DNA from: an uncultured Roseateles sp.
Lineage (GTDB): Bacteria; Pseudomonadota; Gammaproteobacteria; Burkholderiales; Burkholderiaceae_C
Assembly (NCBI RefSeq): GCF_963422335.1
Contig: NZ_OY729424.1
Coordinates: forward strand, 2,418,001-2,482,000
Length of the DNA stretch: 64,000 nucleotides
Direction of reading: 5' to 3'
The translations under genes were made by a program, and so were the position numbers. Shown here in pieces: positions 41,635 through 50,800 of this stretch. The notes under the pieces are model-generated. The model saw only the letters and a program-made list of their open reading frames with translations, searched no databases and had not been told where the DNA came from. Every line of letters begins with the position of its first letter. Position 1 is the first letter of the stretch.

Positions 41635-42327
41635 ATGTCACTCTTCAAGCAGCAAGTCGTCGCCTGCCCGGCCTGTGGCAAGCCGGTCGATTTCAGTGTG
41701 GCCTACAGCGTCAACGCGGATCGCCGGCCCGATCTGCGCGAGGCCGTGTTCGACGGCACGTTCCAGCGCCAGACCTGCGGGGCCTGCCAGGAGAGCTTCC
41801 GGCTGGCGCCGGAGCTGAACTATCTGGATACCGGCCGTGGCCAGTGGATAGCCGTGCACCCGGCGGACGCCATCGGTGATTGGGAGACGATTGAAGCCCA
41901 TGACCTGCTGGTCTTCAACAAGTCCTATGGCAACCAGGCCGTGGGCGCCGCGCGCGAACTCGGTGCCGGGCTCAAGGCACGGGTGGTGTTCGGCATGACC
42001 GCCTTCCGGGAAAAGCTGCTTGCGGCAGAGGTGGGCCTCGACGACGTTGATTTGGAACTGCTCAAGATCGCCATCCTGAGGAATTCACCCGCGCCGCCGC
42101 TGGCGCCGGGCGTCGAGTTGCGCTTCATCGAAGTCACCGATGACGGCAACCTCGCCTTCGCCTGGCTGGAAGCCGACAACGAGCAGGTCATCGAGATGCT
42201 GCAGACGCCCCGCCAGACCTATAACGAGATTGCCGACGACCTGACCGATTGGCAGCCGTTGCGCGAGCAGCTGTCGACAGGTCTTTATGTCGACATGACC
42301 CGGCTGATCACCGACAACGCAGGCTGA
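41635..42327 (+). CDS. CpXC-domain zinc-ribbon protein
   Basis: A 230-aa protein with an ATG after AGGAAG. Two CxxC pairs, Cys11/Cys14 (ACPACGKPV) and Cys48/Cys51 (TCGACQESF), frame a beta-rich segment as in CpXC-domain (zinc-ribbon) proteins. The rest is alpha/beta with no known motif that I can name. It starts 22 bases after the giant peptidase gene, so it is almost certainly in the same operon. A role as partner, adaptor or immunity protein is possible from position only. Confidence 0.72.
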   Translation: MSLFKQQVVACPACGKPVDFSVAYSVNADRRPDLREAVFDGTFQRQTCGACQESFRLAPELNYLDTGRGQWIAVHPADAIGDWETIEAHDLLVFNKSYGNQAVGAARELGAGLKARVVFGMTAFREKLLAAEVGLDDVDLELLKIAILRNSPAPPLAPGVELRFIEVTDDGNLAFAWLEADNEQVIEMLQTPRQTYNEIADDLTDWQPLREQLSTGLYVDMTRLITDNAG

Positions 42328-42448
42328 GATGCGCAAACGGCTTGCCCGGTTCCCGGGGATCAGAGAAACTCCAACGCTTGTCGGCCCTGCGCATGCAGGA
42401 TCGCGCACGTATCCAGTCCGGCCTCAGTGACATTCCAGGAGCCCATAG

Positions 42449-44590
42449 GTGAGCAACAAATACCTGACCGAGAAGAATTGGTCCGACTTCAGCAAGAAAC
42501 TGGACTATGACGACAAGGCCTGGCTGAAGGCGCTGGCGGCACTCGCCAAGGCGGAGAAGGCCGGTCCTGAGGAGCAGCTCAAGGTGCTCGATGATGTGCA
42601 GGAGGAGGCCGACGACCTGCTCAAGAAGAACAAGGCCGACAAGACGCTGGCGGGCTATCTGAAGGACGTCGACAGCGCGATCAAGGAAGAGCGCAAGAGC
42701 CTCGAGAAGGAGATCGAGAAGGCCGAGAAGGAGGCTCAGGAGAGCGAGGGCGAGGAAGAGGAAAGCCCGACGCTGCTGACCACCAAGATGGTGCCGCTGC
42801 TGCGCGAGGTGCGCAAGGGCACGGTGCTGAAGGCGATGATTGCAGTGGCCGGCAAGGACTGCGTGGTGCTGGTCTCGCGCAAGCCCATAGGCCCGCCGCG
42901 GCGCAAGCTGCTGACCACCGAGCTGGGCACGACCAGTGGCGTGAAGTTCGTGATGGGTGAATGCATTTTCGAGCAGAACTCCCACACCTTCGTCCTGCTG
43001 ACCCAGGCAGCGGGCATGGCCAAGAAGATCAAGGACGCGCTGCTCAAGCAGACCGAGCAGCGCTACAAGATTCGCGTGCGCGGTGAAGACCCGAACGACA
43101 TCGACGATGACGGCGAGCCAGCCGAAAGCGGTGCCGACCAGGACGATGACGAAGACGAGGACGGCCCGATCACCGCCGAACAGGCGCAGTACGAAGAAAA
43201 GCTGGTGACGCTGGAGCCGCTGTACCTGAAGGCGATGAAGGAGCAGCGCCCGGATGCCCAGCGTCTGCGTGGGGTGTTCGAGTTCATGGCGGGCAAGGCG
43301 ACGACGCGTGACTGGGTCGCAGCGCTGAAGTCCATGGCCATGCTCAACACCATGCTGGGCAACCCGGTCGATCTGGCCAAGGTGTCGATTCCGCCCGCGC
43401 CGCCTCGGCCGACCGCCGGTGGCGAGGTGAAGCCGCCGTCTACGACCGCCCCCGTCGACCCCAATGACCCGGGCCAGAAGTTCAACACCAGGCTGGCCGC
43501 CCTGCTACCGCGCATCAAGGGAGCGCCGCCCGAGGCGGCCACCGACATCAAGCTCAAGGTCAGCGAAGCAGGCATGTTCGCGCGCAAGAAGGAGTTCGAC
43601 TCGGCCAATGGCCTGCTCGATGCGATCGAGAAGCTGCTGGGGCAGGGCGGCGGCAGCATCCCGCCGGCGCCGCCACTGCCGGGCGACGCCCCCGGCAACA
43701 AGCCGACGACCGCTCCGGTCGGCGACGACAGCGCGGCCTTCAATGCCCGCCTCGCCGCTTTGCTGCCCAAGGTCAAGGACGCCATCACATCAGGCCGCCC
43801 CGACGCGCAGGACATCAAGCTCAAGGTCAGCGAGGCGGGGGTGTTCGCCCGCAAGAAGGAGTTCGACACGGCCAACACGATGCTGGCCGAGGTGGAGCAG
43901 GTCCTGGCCAAGGTGCAAGCCAAGGTCGAGGAAGAGGTGGCCGAGACCGAAACCGAGGAGCAGACGGACGATGCCGCCGCGGCCCGCTACTTCGAGCTGT
44001 TCAACCAGCTCGAAGCCGACTATCTGGCGGCCATCAAGTCCAGCGGCAGCGACAGCAAGGACATCAGCGACCGGATCGCAAAGCTGACGCAGACCTGGGG
44101 TCGTGCCTCCGATGCGGCCGAGGGCGAGAAGTACGGCGATGCCGTACAGATCCTGCAGAAACTGATCGACGACGACGTGCTGGCCCAACTGCTGGAGGCC
44201 AAGCGCGAGGCGGCCGCCGAGTCCAAGCCCAGCGGCATCGTGGCGCAGCGCAAGTTCATGCTGGAGCGCTGGGCCCGCATCCCGACCGAGCTGAGTGTCG
44301 AGCTGCAGACCCTGCGCAAGAGCCTGGAGTCGGCCGGCACCGACGGCAACCCGGCCGAGCTGACCGATGCCATCGAGGCCCATCTGGGCAAGCTGCTGGC
44401 CGATATGCAGAACCAGCTTGACGCCGGCATCAATGCCGGCAATATGGACGTGTTCAAAGGCCTGCGTCAGCGTGTCGAGACCGACAGCGTGATCGGCCAC
44501 CTGCTGAAGGCGCCGTTCATGAACGGCAGCAAGTTCAAGCAGGCAGCGCTGGACGCGATGAGCGAGATCGAGGACGCGCTGACCGTCTGA
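42449..44590 (+). CDS. Acidic helical-repeat protein of the island (713 aa)
   Basis: Not a family I recognise. It starts with GTG seven bases after AGGAG. In order: an N-terminal Lys/Glu-rich coiled coil (about 1-105), an alpha/beta domain (about 106-215) with KPIGPPRRKLLTTE, an acidic linker, then four helical units at about 248, 344, 431 and 514. The middle two are 89 codons apart and nearly identical in the DIKLKVSEAGxFARKKEFD stretch, each preceded by a Pro-rich linker (SIPPAPP). The units resemble the repeat of the giant peptidase protein (Y..L..L...A....D...I...A..FA..KEYD.A..LL..V). It has no signal peptide or TM. It is third in the plus-strand operon and is followed by a bidirectional hairpin. 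Confidence 0.6.
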   Translation: MSNKYLTEKNWSDFSKKLDYDDKAWLKALAALAKAEKAGPEEQLKVLDDVQEEADDLLKKNKADKTLAGYLKDVDSAIKEERKSLEKEIEKAEKEAQESEGEEEESPTLLTTKMVPLLREVRKGTVLKAMIAVAGKDCVVLVSRKPIGPPRRKLLTTELGTTSGVKFVMGECIFEQNSHTFVLLTQAAGMAKKIKDALLKQTEQRYKIRVRGEDPNDIDDDGEPAESGADQDDDEDEDGPITAEQAQYEEKLVTLEPLYLKAMKEQRPDAQRLRGVFEFMAGKATTRDWVAALKSMAMLNTMLGNPVDLAKVSIPPAPPRPTAGGEVKPPSTTAPVDPNDPGQKFNTRLAALLPRIKGAPPEAATDIKLKVSEAGMFARKKEFDSANGLLDAIEKLLGQGGGSIPPAPPLPGDAPGNKPTTAPVGDDSAAFNARLAALLPKVKDAITSGRPDAQDIKLKVSEAGVFARKKEFDTANTMLAEVEQVLAKVQAKVEEEVAETETEEQTDDAAAARYFELFNQLEADYLAAIKSSGSDSKDISDRIAKLTQTWGRASDAAEGEKYGDAVQILQKLIDDDVLAQLLEAKREAAAESKPSGIVAQRKFMLERWARIPTELSVELQTLRKSLESAGTDGNPAELTDAIEAHLGKLLADMQNQLDAGINAGNMDVFKGLRQRVETDSVIGHLLKAPFMNGSKFKQAALDAMSEIEDALTV
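43478..43990 (+). repeat. Two tandem coding repeats, 89 codons each
   Basis: Stretches beginning GACATCAAGCTCAAGGTCAG at 43544 and 43811 are near-identical over more than 60 bases. They mark an in-frame duplication including the Pro-rich linker. Confidence 0.8.
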
Positions 44591-44601
44591 GTCAACGATC
44601 A

Positions 44602-44623
44602 GGCCAGGCCCGAGGGCCTGGCC
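44602..44623. terminator. Bidirectional terminator-like hairpin between convergent genes
   Basis: A 9-bp perfect stem GGCCAGGCC / GGCCTGGCC with a 4-base CGAG loop sits in the 37-base gap between the 713-aa and 1071-aa genes. T-richness on either side is modest. Confidence 0.6.
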
Positions 44624-44627
44624 TTCA

Positions 44628-47600
44628 TCACTTGACGGTTTCTGCTTCCTCGTCGAACAGGCTCATCAGGTTCTCCGGCGGCCGCACTTTTTCCAGCGCG
44701 TCGGACAGTTCCTGCCAGCTCGAATCGATGTCGGCAGCGGCCTCCTCGGCGGCGAGTTTGAACTCGTCCACCAGGTCGCTCATTTCCTTGTGCTGCTTGC
44801 CGTTCTTGTCGCGCGGGTCGTAGTTGCTCAGCAGATCGCGGAAGTGGTTCGCGGAGGTCTCGAAGTCATCGCGCAGGCGGTCCAGCGAGGCGTAGTGGCC
44901 ATCGCGCTCGGCCTTGACGTAGCCGATCTTGACGATAGCTTCGACCTGCGCCTGGAACTCGACCCGCAGCCTGGCGATCTGTACCAGTGTCTCGTCGATG
45001 CCGCCGGCATTCGCCGGCATCACACCGCCCAGCGTCTCGCCGCGCTGCTTGGCCGTGGTCCAGCTCTTGGCCGTCAGCTCGACCACCGCGGGCATCCAGT
45101 CGGGCACGGTGTAGCGCTTGAGCACCACATTGTCCTCGTTGAAGCTGGTCTCCAGGAACTTCTGCACCTGGCTGACATTGCTGTCCTTCTGTGACAGGGT
45201 CAGCGCATTCAGGCCGCAGGTGCGCATGGCCTCCTGGGCCATTGCATCGCGCTTCACCGCGGCGCCCCAGGCCAGCGTGTATTTGGCCAGGGTCGGATTG
45301 AGCTTGCGCGCCAGCAGGCCCAGCTTGCGGCTGTCAGGATTGGCCCAGGCCTTGCGGGTGATGCGCCAGGCGTTTTCCAGATCGGCCTTCTTGTAGTACT
45401 CGTAGGCAATGTCTTCGGCCGCGATGGCCAGCGCCGCACCCTTGGCCAGGGCCACGCCGGCGGCCGACGAGATGCCGCTGCAGCTGACGATCTCGCCAAT
45501 CATCCGCGCCAGTTCCAGCGCCGCCTGAATCGCGTAGTGCGAGAACTGCTCGCCCTGGTTCTTGACGAAGTTGGCGGCCGAGCTTTCGAAGCTGCTGACC
45601 GCCTTGTGCATGTCCTTCTGGTTGTTGATCCAGGTGTTGAGCATGGTCGCCCGCTGCGTGGCCTTGATCAGGTTGGCGGCGAGCTTGATCGCCGCGCCGC
45701 CGACGGCCATCGGCGCGACGAACTGCTCGACGACGGTGGCACCGGCCGACATCAGCTTCTGCGCCATCTCCATGATCATGCGGTCGCGCTGCATCTCCTG
45801 TATCAGCACCTCGATCGAGCGCGTGTCGGCCGCCTTGCCGCCGGCCTCGTCGCCCTGGATCAGCACACGCTCGATCTCCTCCTTGCTGGACTCGATCTCG
45901 GCCAGCGCGTCGGCAGAGCGCAGCTCATCGAGCTGCTGCATCAGCTTGGCCTTGGCCTTTTCGTCCTTCAGCCCATCGATGGCCTCGGTGATGACGCTGC
46001 TGAGCGAATCGAACGCGTCCATGCCGATCTTGGCGTTCTTCACCAACTCGTTGCCTTCCTCGCCTTCGGTGGTGACGGAGGGGTCGCCGCTCATGTCGAC
46101 CTTCAAGGCCTGGCTCATGATGGAGCGGGCCAGCTTGGACAGGGCCTTGGCGGCATCGCCATACTTGCCATCGCTGATGGCCTGGCCGAGGTCGATGCTG
46201 GCGCCTGCCGTCACGAAGGCGGTGGACACCGCCTTGCCCACCGCCTTCAGTGCATCGGCCGAACCTCCGCCGCTGCCGGCCAGCGAGAAGGCCGCCTCGA
46301 AGCCCTGGCCCAGGCTCTCCAGGGCCTTGCTGCGGTCCGGCGGGTCCATCGTCAGGTAGTAGGCGACCAGGCCGGTCTTGGTGGTCGCGCGGTAGGCATT
46401 GCCAACGATGTCGCCCACCGCGGGAGCGGCCAGCTTGACGGTGCCCGCGATCACGTCGCCGATGCCGTTGACGATTTCCTCGGCCATGCCCTTGATGCTG
46501 CGCACCTTGACCGCATCGACGATCTTCTTGCCGGTGGAGATGCCGGCCCCGGCCAGGTCTATGCCCTGCGAGATCTTGTCGGTCAGCTCCTTTTGCTGCT
46601 TCTCGATCGCCTCCTTGGTCTTGCCCTTCTTGCCCTCGGTCATCGCCGTGGTGACGATGGATTGCACCGTCTTCAAGGTCTCCTGCGAGGCGGCCGTCAG
46701 CTCGGCAACGATGGCATCGGAGTCGCCGTTGAGCACATGCTCGCGCAGCCGTATGCCGGTGGCAATGGCCTTGAACAGCATCACCGCGGACTTGCCCGCA
46801 GCTTCGCTGACCAGGCTGGGGTCGGCGCCGCCCAGTTCCTTGCCGCTGAAGCCCACGCTCAGCGCAGCCTGCAGGCCGTTGGCAAACTCGTCGATGGCGC
46901 CGGCCACATTGGGCGGGTCCTGGGCCAGGTTGACCGCCATCTTGGCCCCGGCGACGGTGGCCTTGAAGGCATTGCCGGCCAGCTTGCCGATATCGTCCTG
47001 GCCGGTGGCCAGCGACAGGCTCTGGCTCAGGATGGACCCGACGTTGTCGATCACCGAGTTCAGCGAGCGATCCAGCTCGCCTTTGGTCAGTATCTGCACA
47101 CCGGTGATCAGTGTGGTCGTACCCAAGGTGACCAGGCCGACGATGGAGCTGGCCAGCTCCGCCTCGGCGCCTGGCACCATGGCCAGCGCCTTTTGCGCCA
47201 GACCGCCGAGACGGGTGGTAGCGTCCTTGCCGGCGTCCAGAAGGGTCTGATCTTCCTCGTCCATCTCGGCCGTGTACTGCTCCAGCCGTTCCTTGTAGAG
47301 CGCATCGCTGGCATCCAGCATCTGCTGCGTCTTGCTCCACTTGTTGGGCACCAGCCACTCGGGCATCAGGCGCTCGCGCACCAGCGGCATATAGACCTCT
47401 TCGGCGATCTGCTCGTCGGTGTACAGGGGCACCATTACCGGCTTGCCCTTCTTGTCCAGCACCACGGCGCCGGTTTCCTCGTCGATCAGCTCGGTCACCT
47501 CGTCGCGCATCTGGGCCACGGCGGCCGAGATCTGCTCCATCGCGTCCTGCATCATCGCCAGGTATTCCTGCTCGAACTGCTTGTCGCCCTTGACGTCGGA

Positions 47601-47843
47601 GTAGTCGAACTCAACTTCCTGTCCGCCTTCCTCGTCGAGCACCTTGACGCTGCTGAACTTCCCTTTCTTGAACGAGGCCGCGCTGAGCTTGCGCTTGATG
47701 CTCTCCTTGGCCGGTGCCAGCTTGACCGTGCGCTCGGTGGCCAGCAGGTCCTTCTTCGAGCGCTCGGTGTCCGCGCGTTCCTTGGACAGGGCCAGGCCGG
47801 ACAGACCCTCCAGCCACGCGGTTTGGGGTTCGGTGAATGCCAT
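44628..47843 (-). CDS. Island protein of 1071 aa with internally duplicated Ala/Gly-rich helical domain
   Basis: No recognised family. The N-terminal 230 residues are charged and helical. Residues about 235-397 and 430-580 are two copies of a domain: a GNAFKATVAGAK...NLAQDPP...GLQAALS core is matched by GNAYRATTKTGL...LTMDPP...GFEAAFS. Both are rich in Ala, Gly and hydrophobic residues and could be amphipathic or membrane-inserting helices. A further Ala-rich stretch around 720-860 includes possible membrane helices. The C-terminus ends in an acidic tail with SLFDEE. It is the last gene of the minus-strand kinase-1280aa-1071aa operon, 42 bases after its upstream neighbour. A pore-forming or scaffold role is speculation. 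Confidence 0.6.
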   Translation of the reverse strand: MAFTEPQTAWLEGLSGLALSKERADTERSKKDLLATERTVKLAPAKESIKRKLSAASFKKGKFSSVKVLDEEGGQEVEFDYSDVKGDKQFEQEYLAMMQDAMEQISAAVAQMRDEVTELIDEETGAVVLDKKGKPVMVPLYTDEQIAEEVYMPLVRERLMPEWLVPNKWSKTQQMLDASDALYKERLEQYTAEMDEEDQTLLDAGKDATTRLGGLAQKALAMVPGAEAELASSIVGLVTLGTTTLITGVQILTKGELDRSLNSVIDNVGSILSQSLSLATGQDDIGKLAGNAFKATVAGAKMAVNLAQDPPNVAGAIDEFANGLQAALSVGFSGKELGGADPSLVSEAAGKSAVMLFKAIATGIRLREHVLNGDSDAIVAELTAASQETLKTVQSIVTTAMTEGKKGKTKEAIEKQQKELTDKISQGIDLAGAGISTGKKIVDAVKVRSIKGMAEEIVNGIGDVIAGTVKLAAPAVGDIVGNAYRATTKTGLVAYYLTMDPPDRSKALESLGQGFEAAFSLAGSGGGSADALKAVGKAVSTAFVTAGASIDLGQAISDGKYGDAAKALSKLARSIMSQALKVDMSGDPSVTTEGEEGNELVKNAKIGMDAFDSLSSVITEAIDGLKDEKAKAKLMQQLDELRSADALAEIESSKEEIERVLIQGDEAGGKAADTRSIEVLIQEMQRDRMIMEMAQKLMSAGATVVEQFVAPMAVGGAAIKLAANLIKATQRATMLNTWINNQKDMHKAVSSFESSAANFVKNQGEQFSHYAIQAALELARMIGEIVSCSGISSAAGVALAKGAALAIAAEDIAYEYYKKADLENAWRITRKAWANPDSRKLGLLARKLNPTLAKYTLAWGAAVKRDAMAQEAMRTCGLNALTLSQKDSNVSQVQKFLETSFNEDNVVLKRYTVPDWMPAVVELTAKSWTTAKQRGETLGGVMPANAGGIDETLVQIARLRVEFQAQVEAIVKIGYVKAERDGHYASLDRLRDDFETSANHFRDLLSNYDPRDKNGKQHKEMSDLVDEFKLAAEEAAADIDSSWQELSDALEKVRPPENLMSLFDEEAETVK

Positions 47844-47885
47844 GGTGGAATTCCTTTTGAAGCCAGCTGTACGGGGTGTTGGTGA

Positions 47886-50800
47886 CTAGACGGAGCGCTG
47901 GATGTTCAGGTCCAGGTCACGCAGCGCGGTGTTCAGGCCGTAGAAGTCGACGGTGCCGAAGGGGCGCTCCTTCTGCATCAGCTTGACCAGCACCGGGTCG
48001 GTGCGTATCACCTCGCGGTAGCCGTTGATGTACTTCATTGCCAGCTCGCGCGAGGCGCGTTTCTCTGCCTTGGCCGCCTGCTTCGATGTCAGCACGGCGA
48101 TCGGAGCGTCCATGATGTTGGCGTTGAACAGCGTCTTCAGGCTGTTCAGCATGGCGATCGACTTGGCAATCGCCTCGTCCAGGCGTTTCTTTGCCTGCGC
48201 GCCCTCGTCGGACTCCTCGTCGAACAGCCCGGACACATCGACACCGTCATCGGCCGAGTTGATGCTGCCCACCACCGCATCGACACTGCTGTTGAAGGCC
48301 GCGACGGCCTCTTTCCAGTGGGCCTTGACCTTGGGCAGCTCGTCGCGCGCGGCCGCCTTCAGGCCCATCGGGTGGCCGATCACGCGTTCGGCGTATTGCT
48401 TGGCATGGTTCAGCAGCTCGACCGCGCCGATGAAGTTGCCGGTGTCATTGAAGATGTCCTCGGCCTGCTTGAGCATCTTGTTCAGGTCGGTCAGCTGACT
48501 CTTGTCGCCGCCATCGGCCTCGTTGACGGCTGCGGTGGCGCGCGCCAGCCCCATGCGCTTGAAGTCCTTGACCAGGGCGGTCCACTGCGTGGTCTCCTTC
48601 TCCTTCTGGAAGGCGCGGGCCTGGGCGGCTTTTTCCTGCTCGACCAGTTGCTCGGGCTTCAGCACATTGTTGTTGTCGATGACGGCGTTGATCTCGTCCA
48701 GGATCTTCTTCAGTTCATCGAGCGCCTTCTGTTCCTTCTGCGGCTCCTTGACCAGGGTCTTGGCCGACTTGATGCGCGCCTCCAGCTCCTTCAGATAGGC
48801 GCCGGGCTCCTTGCGCAGCTTGCTGAGCTTGCCGCGCAGGGTGTCGGCCTTGAAGCCGCTGAGGGCCAGGAAGCGCTGCTCGACCGCTGGCAGGTCCACA
48901 TCCTTGAACCGGGTGCGCAACTCGTTGGCCGTGGCGGCTCGCGCAATCGCCTCGTTGACGCGCAGATTGAGCGCGCGCAGCGAGTCGAAGGCGGCCTGCG
49001 GCTCGAGGCTGTAGATGTCCTGCTGCGCGGTCTTGAAGTCTTCCTCCAGCATCAACTGCTGCACCGGCAGGCAGCGCTTCAGGATCTTGTCCGTCAGGCT
49101 CTTCTGAATGGCGGTGACGGCCTCCATGACCATGCGGAAGTTGGCCGGGGGCTTCTCGGGCTGATCGGGTTGGTCCGGCGCCTCGCTGAACAGCCAGTCC
49201 AGGTTCATCTCGTCGAAGTCGAGACCTGGCTCCTCGGGCGCGTCCAGCAGCGACTTGGCGACCACGTCCGAGCCCTCCTTGGGCTGCGCCTCGATCTCGT
49301 TTTTCAGCTTTGTGGCACGCGCGGCCAGCGCCGTCAGCTCGAGCAGCGCCGCCTCGGCGGTCTTGATGCTCTGGCTGGCGACCATGCCGCTCAAGTCTTT
49401 CAAGTCCTGGTCGAGGCCGTCGAAAAAGGGCGCAAAGATCTTGCGGTGCCTGTGGCGCAGCGACTGGTCGGCCTGCTTGCGCAGCTCTTTGAGCTGCAGG
49501 GCCACTTCCTTGTACTTGTTCTGGGCCGCGGTCTGCGCCGCGGTCAACAACTTCTTCGCCTCGGTGATGGCCTGCAGCACGGTGGCCTTCAGCGTGGCCA
49601 TCCGCTCCTTCGGGTTGCCCGGGGCGTGCAGGTCTTCCTTGAAGATGGCGTAGCCGAGTTCGGTCCAGGTCTTGGCATGCTGGTTGTACAGGTCGTTGTC
49701 CAGCGTGCGCAGTTCCTCCAGGCTGAGCTTGACCTCGGCGGAGGCGGCGTCGAAGGCCTTCTTGGCCGCATCGTCGCGGCCCGCCGTGAGCGCGCGTTTC
49801 AGGGCCTGGGGCGATTGGGTCTGCTTCTCCAGCCGGGTGGCCAGTGCCTTGAACGTGTTCAAGGCCTTGCCGGCATCGAGTTCGCCCTCGGTCATCGCGC
49901 GGGAGGCGCGGTGCACCCACAGGCGCTTGGCGTTGTCCAGCTCGGCCTTGGCCAGCGCCAGGGTGTTGCCAGGATCGGGCTCCTGGGCCAGGGCGTCTTC
50001 CAGCGCTTTCAGCGCCAGCTCGGCGCGGGTGATCTCGGCCGCCACCGGCTCTGCCAGACGGTTGCGCTCGACCAGGAACTTGTCCAGATTGGCATGGCGC
50101 TCCAGGTCGCTGGTGATCTGGCGGCTGAGGCCCTCGAAATCCTTCAGCGCCTTGGTCCAGTCCTTGTCGGCCGCCGCCTGCACGATCTTGTCCAGGTAGC
50201 CGTTGTAGCGATCGGCCATCGGATCACCGAGGCCTTCCATATTGCCCGGGATGGCCGCCTTTGCCATCAGCTTGCCCAGCTCCGCCACCTCGGTGCGGGC
50301 CTTGGCCAGCCGGCCCTTGGGCTTGGCGATCTCGGTCCATTGCGCCTCCATCTTGTCCGGCGTGTGGTCGCTGGCGGAGATGAAGTCATCGAGCGTCTTC
50401 TGCAGCGGCACGAGGATTTCGTTGGCCTCGTCGAACTCCAGCGCCGCGCTCAGCGTGCGGGCAGCCTGCATCAGGGCCAGCGGTTCGCGCAGCGCCAGGC
50501 GTTCGTCGTCGGTGGGCGCGTAGAGCAGTGCGAAGATGCTCGCCTCGGCGGCATCCAGCAGGTTTTTGCAGCTGTCGCGCACCTTCTTGCGGTCCAGCTC
50601 CAGGGCCTCGAGCTGGCCCTTGATTTCGTTCAGCCGCTGGATGCCGAAGGGTTTCTTGCCGGTCTCGCCGCACAGCAGCACGGCCTTGGCGATCTGGGTG
50701 TCGTGCAGGCTCTCGGTGGCCTCGCCTATCAGCTCGGCGCCACTCACCCGCAGCCGGGTCAGCACCGCGCGGGCCGCCTCCTCGGCGTTGTGTATGTCGG

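Noticed and set aside
38577..41681. 1034-codon minus-strand open frame opposite the giant peptidase gene
   Set aside because: The plus-strand frame has regular repeats, a ribosome site and the HELGH motif; the minus-strand product is shadow-like.
45537..47885. 782-codon plus-strand open frame opposite the 1071-aa gene
   Set aside because: Shadow composition; the minus-strand gene shows a meaningful internal duplication.
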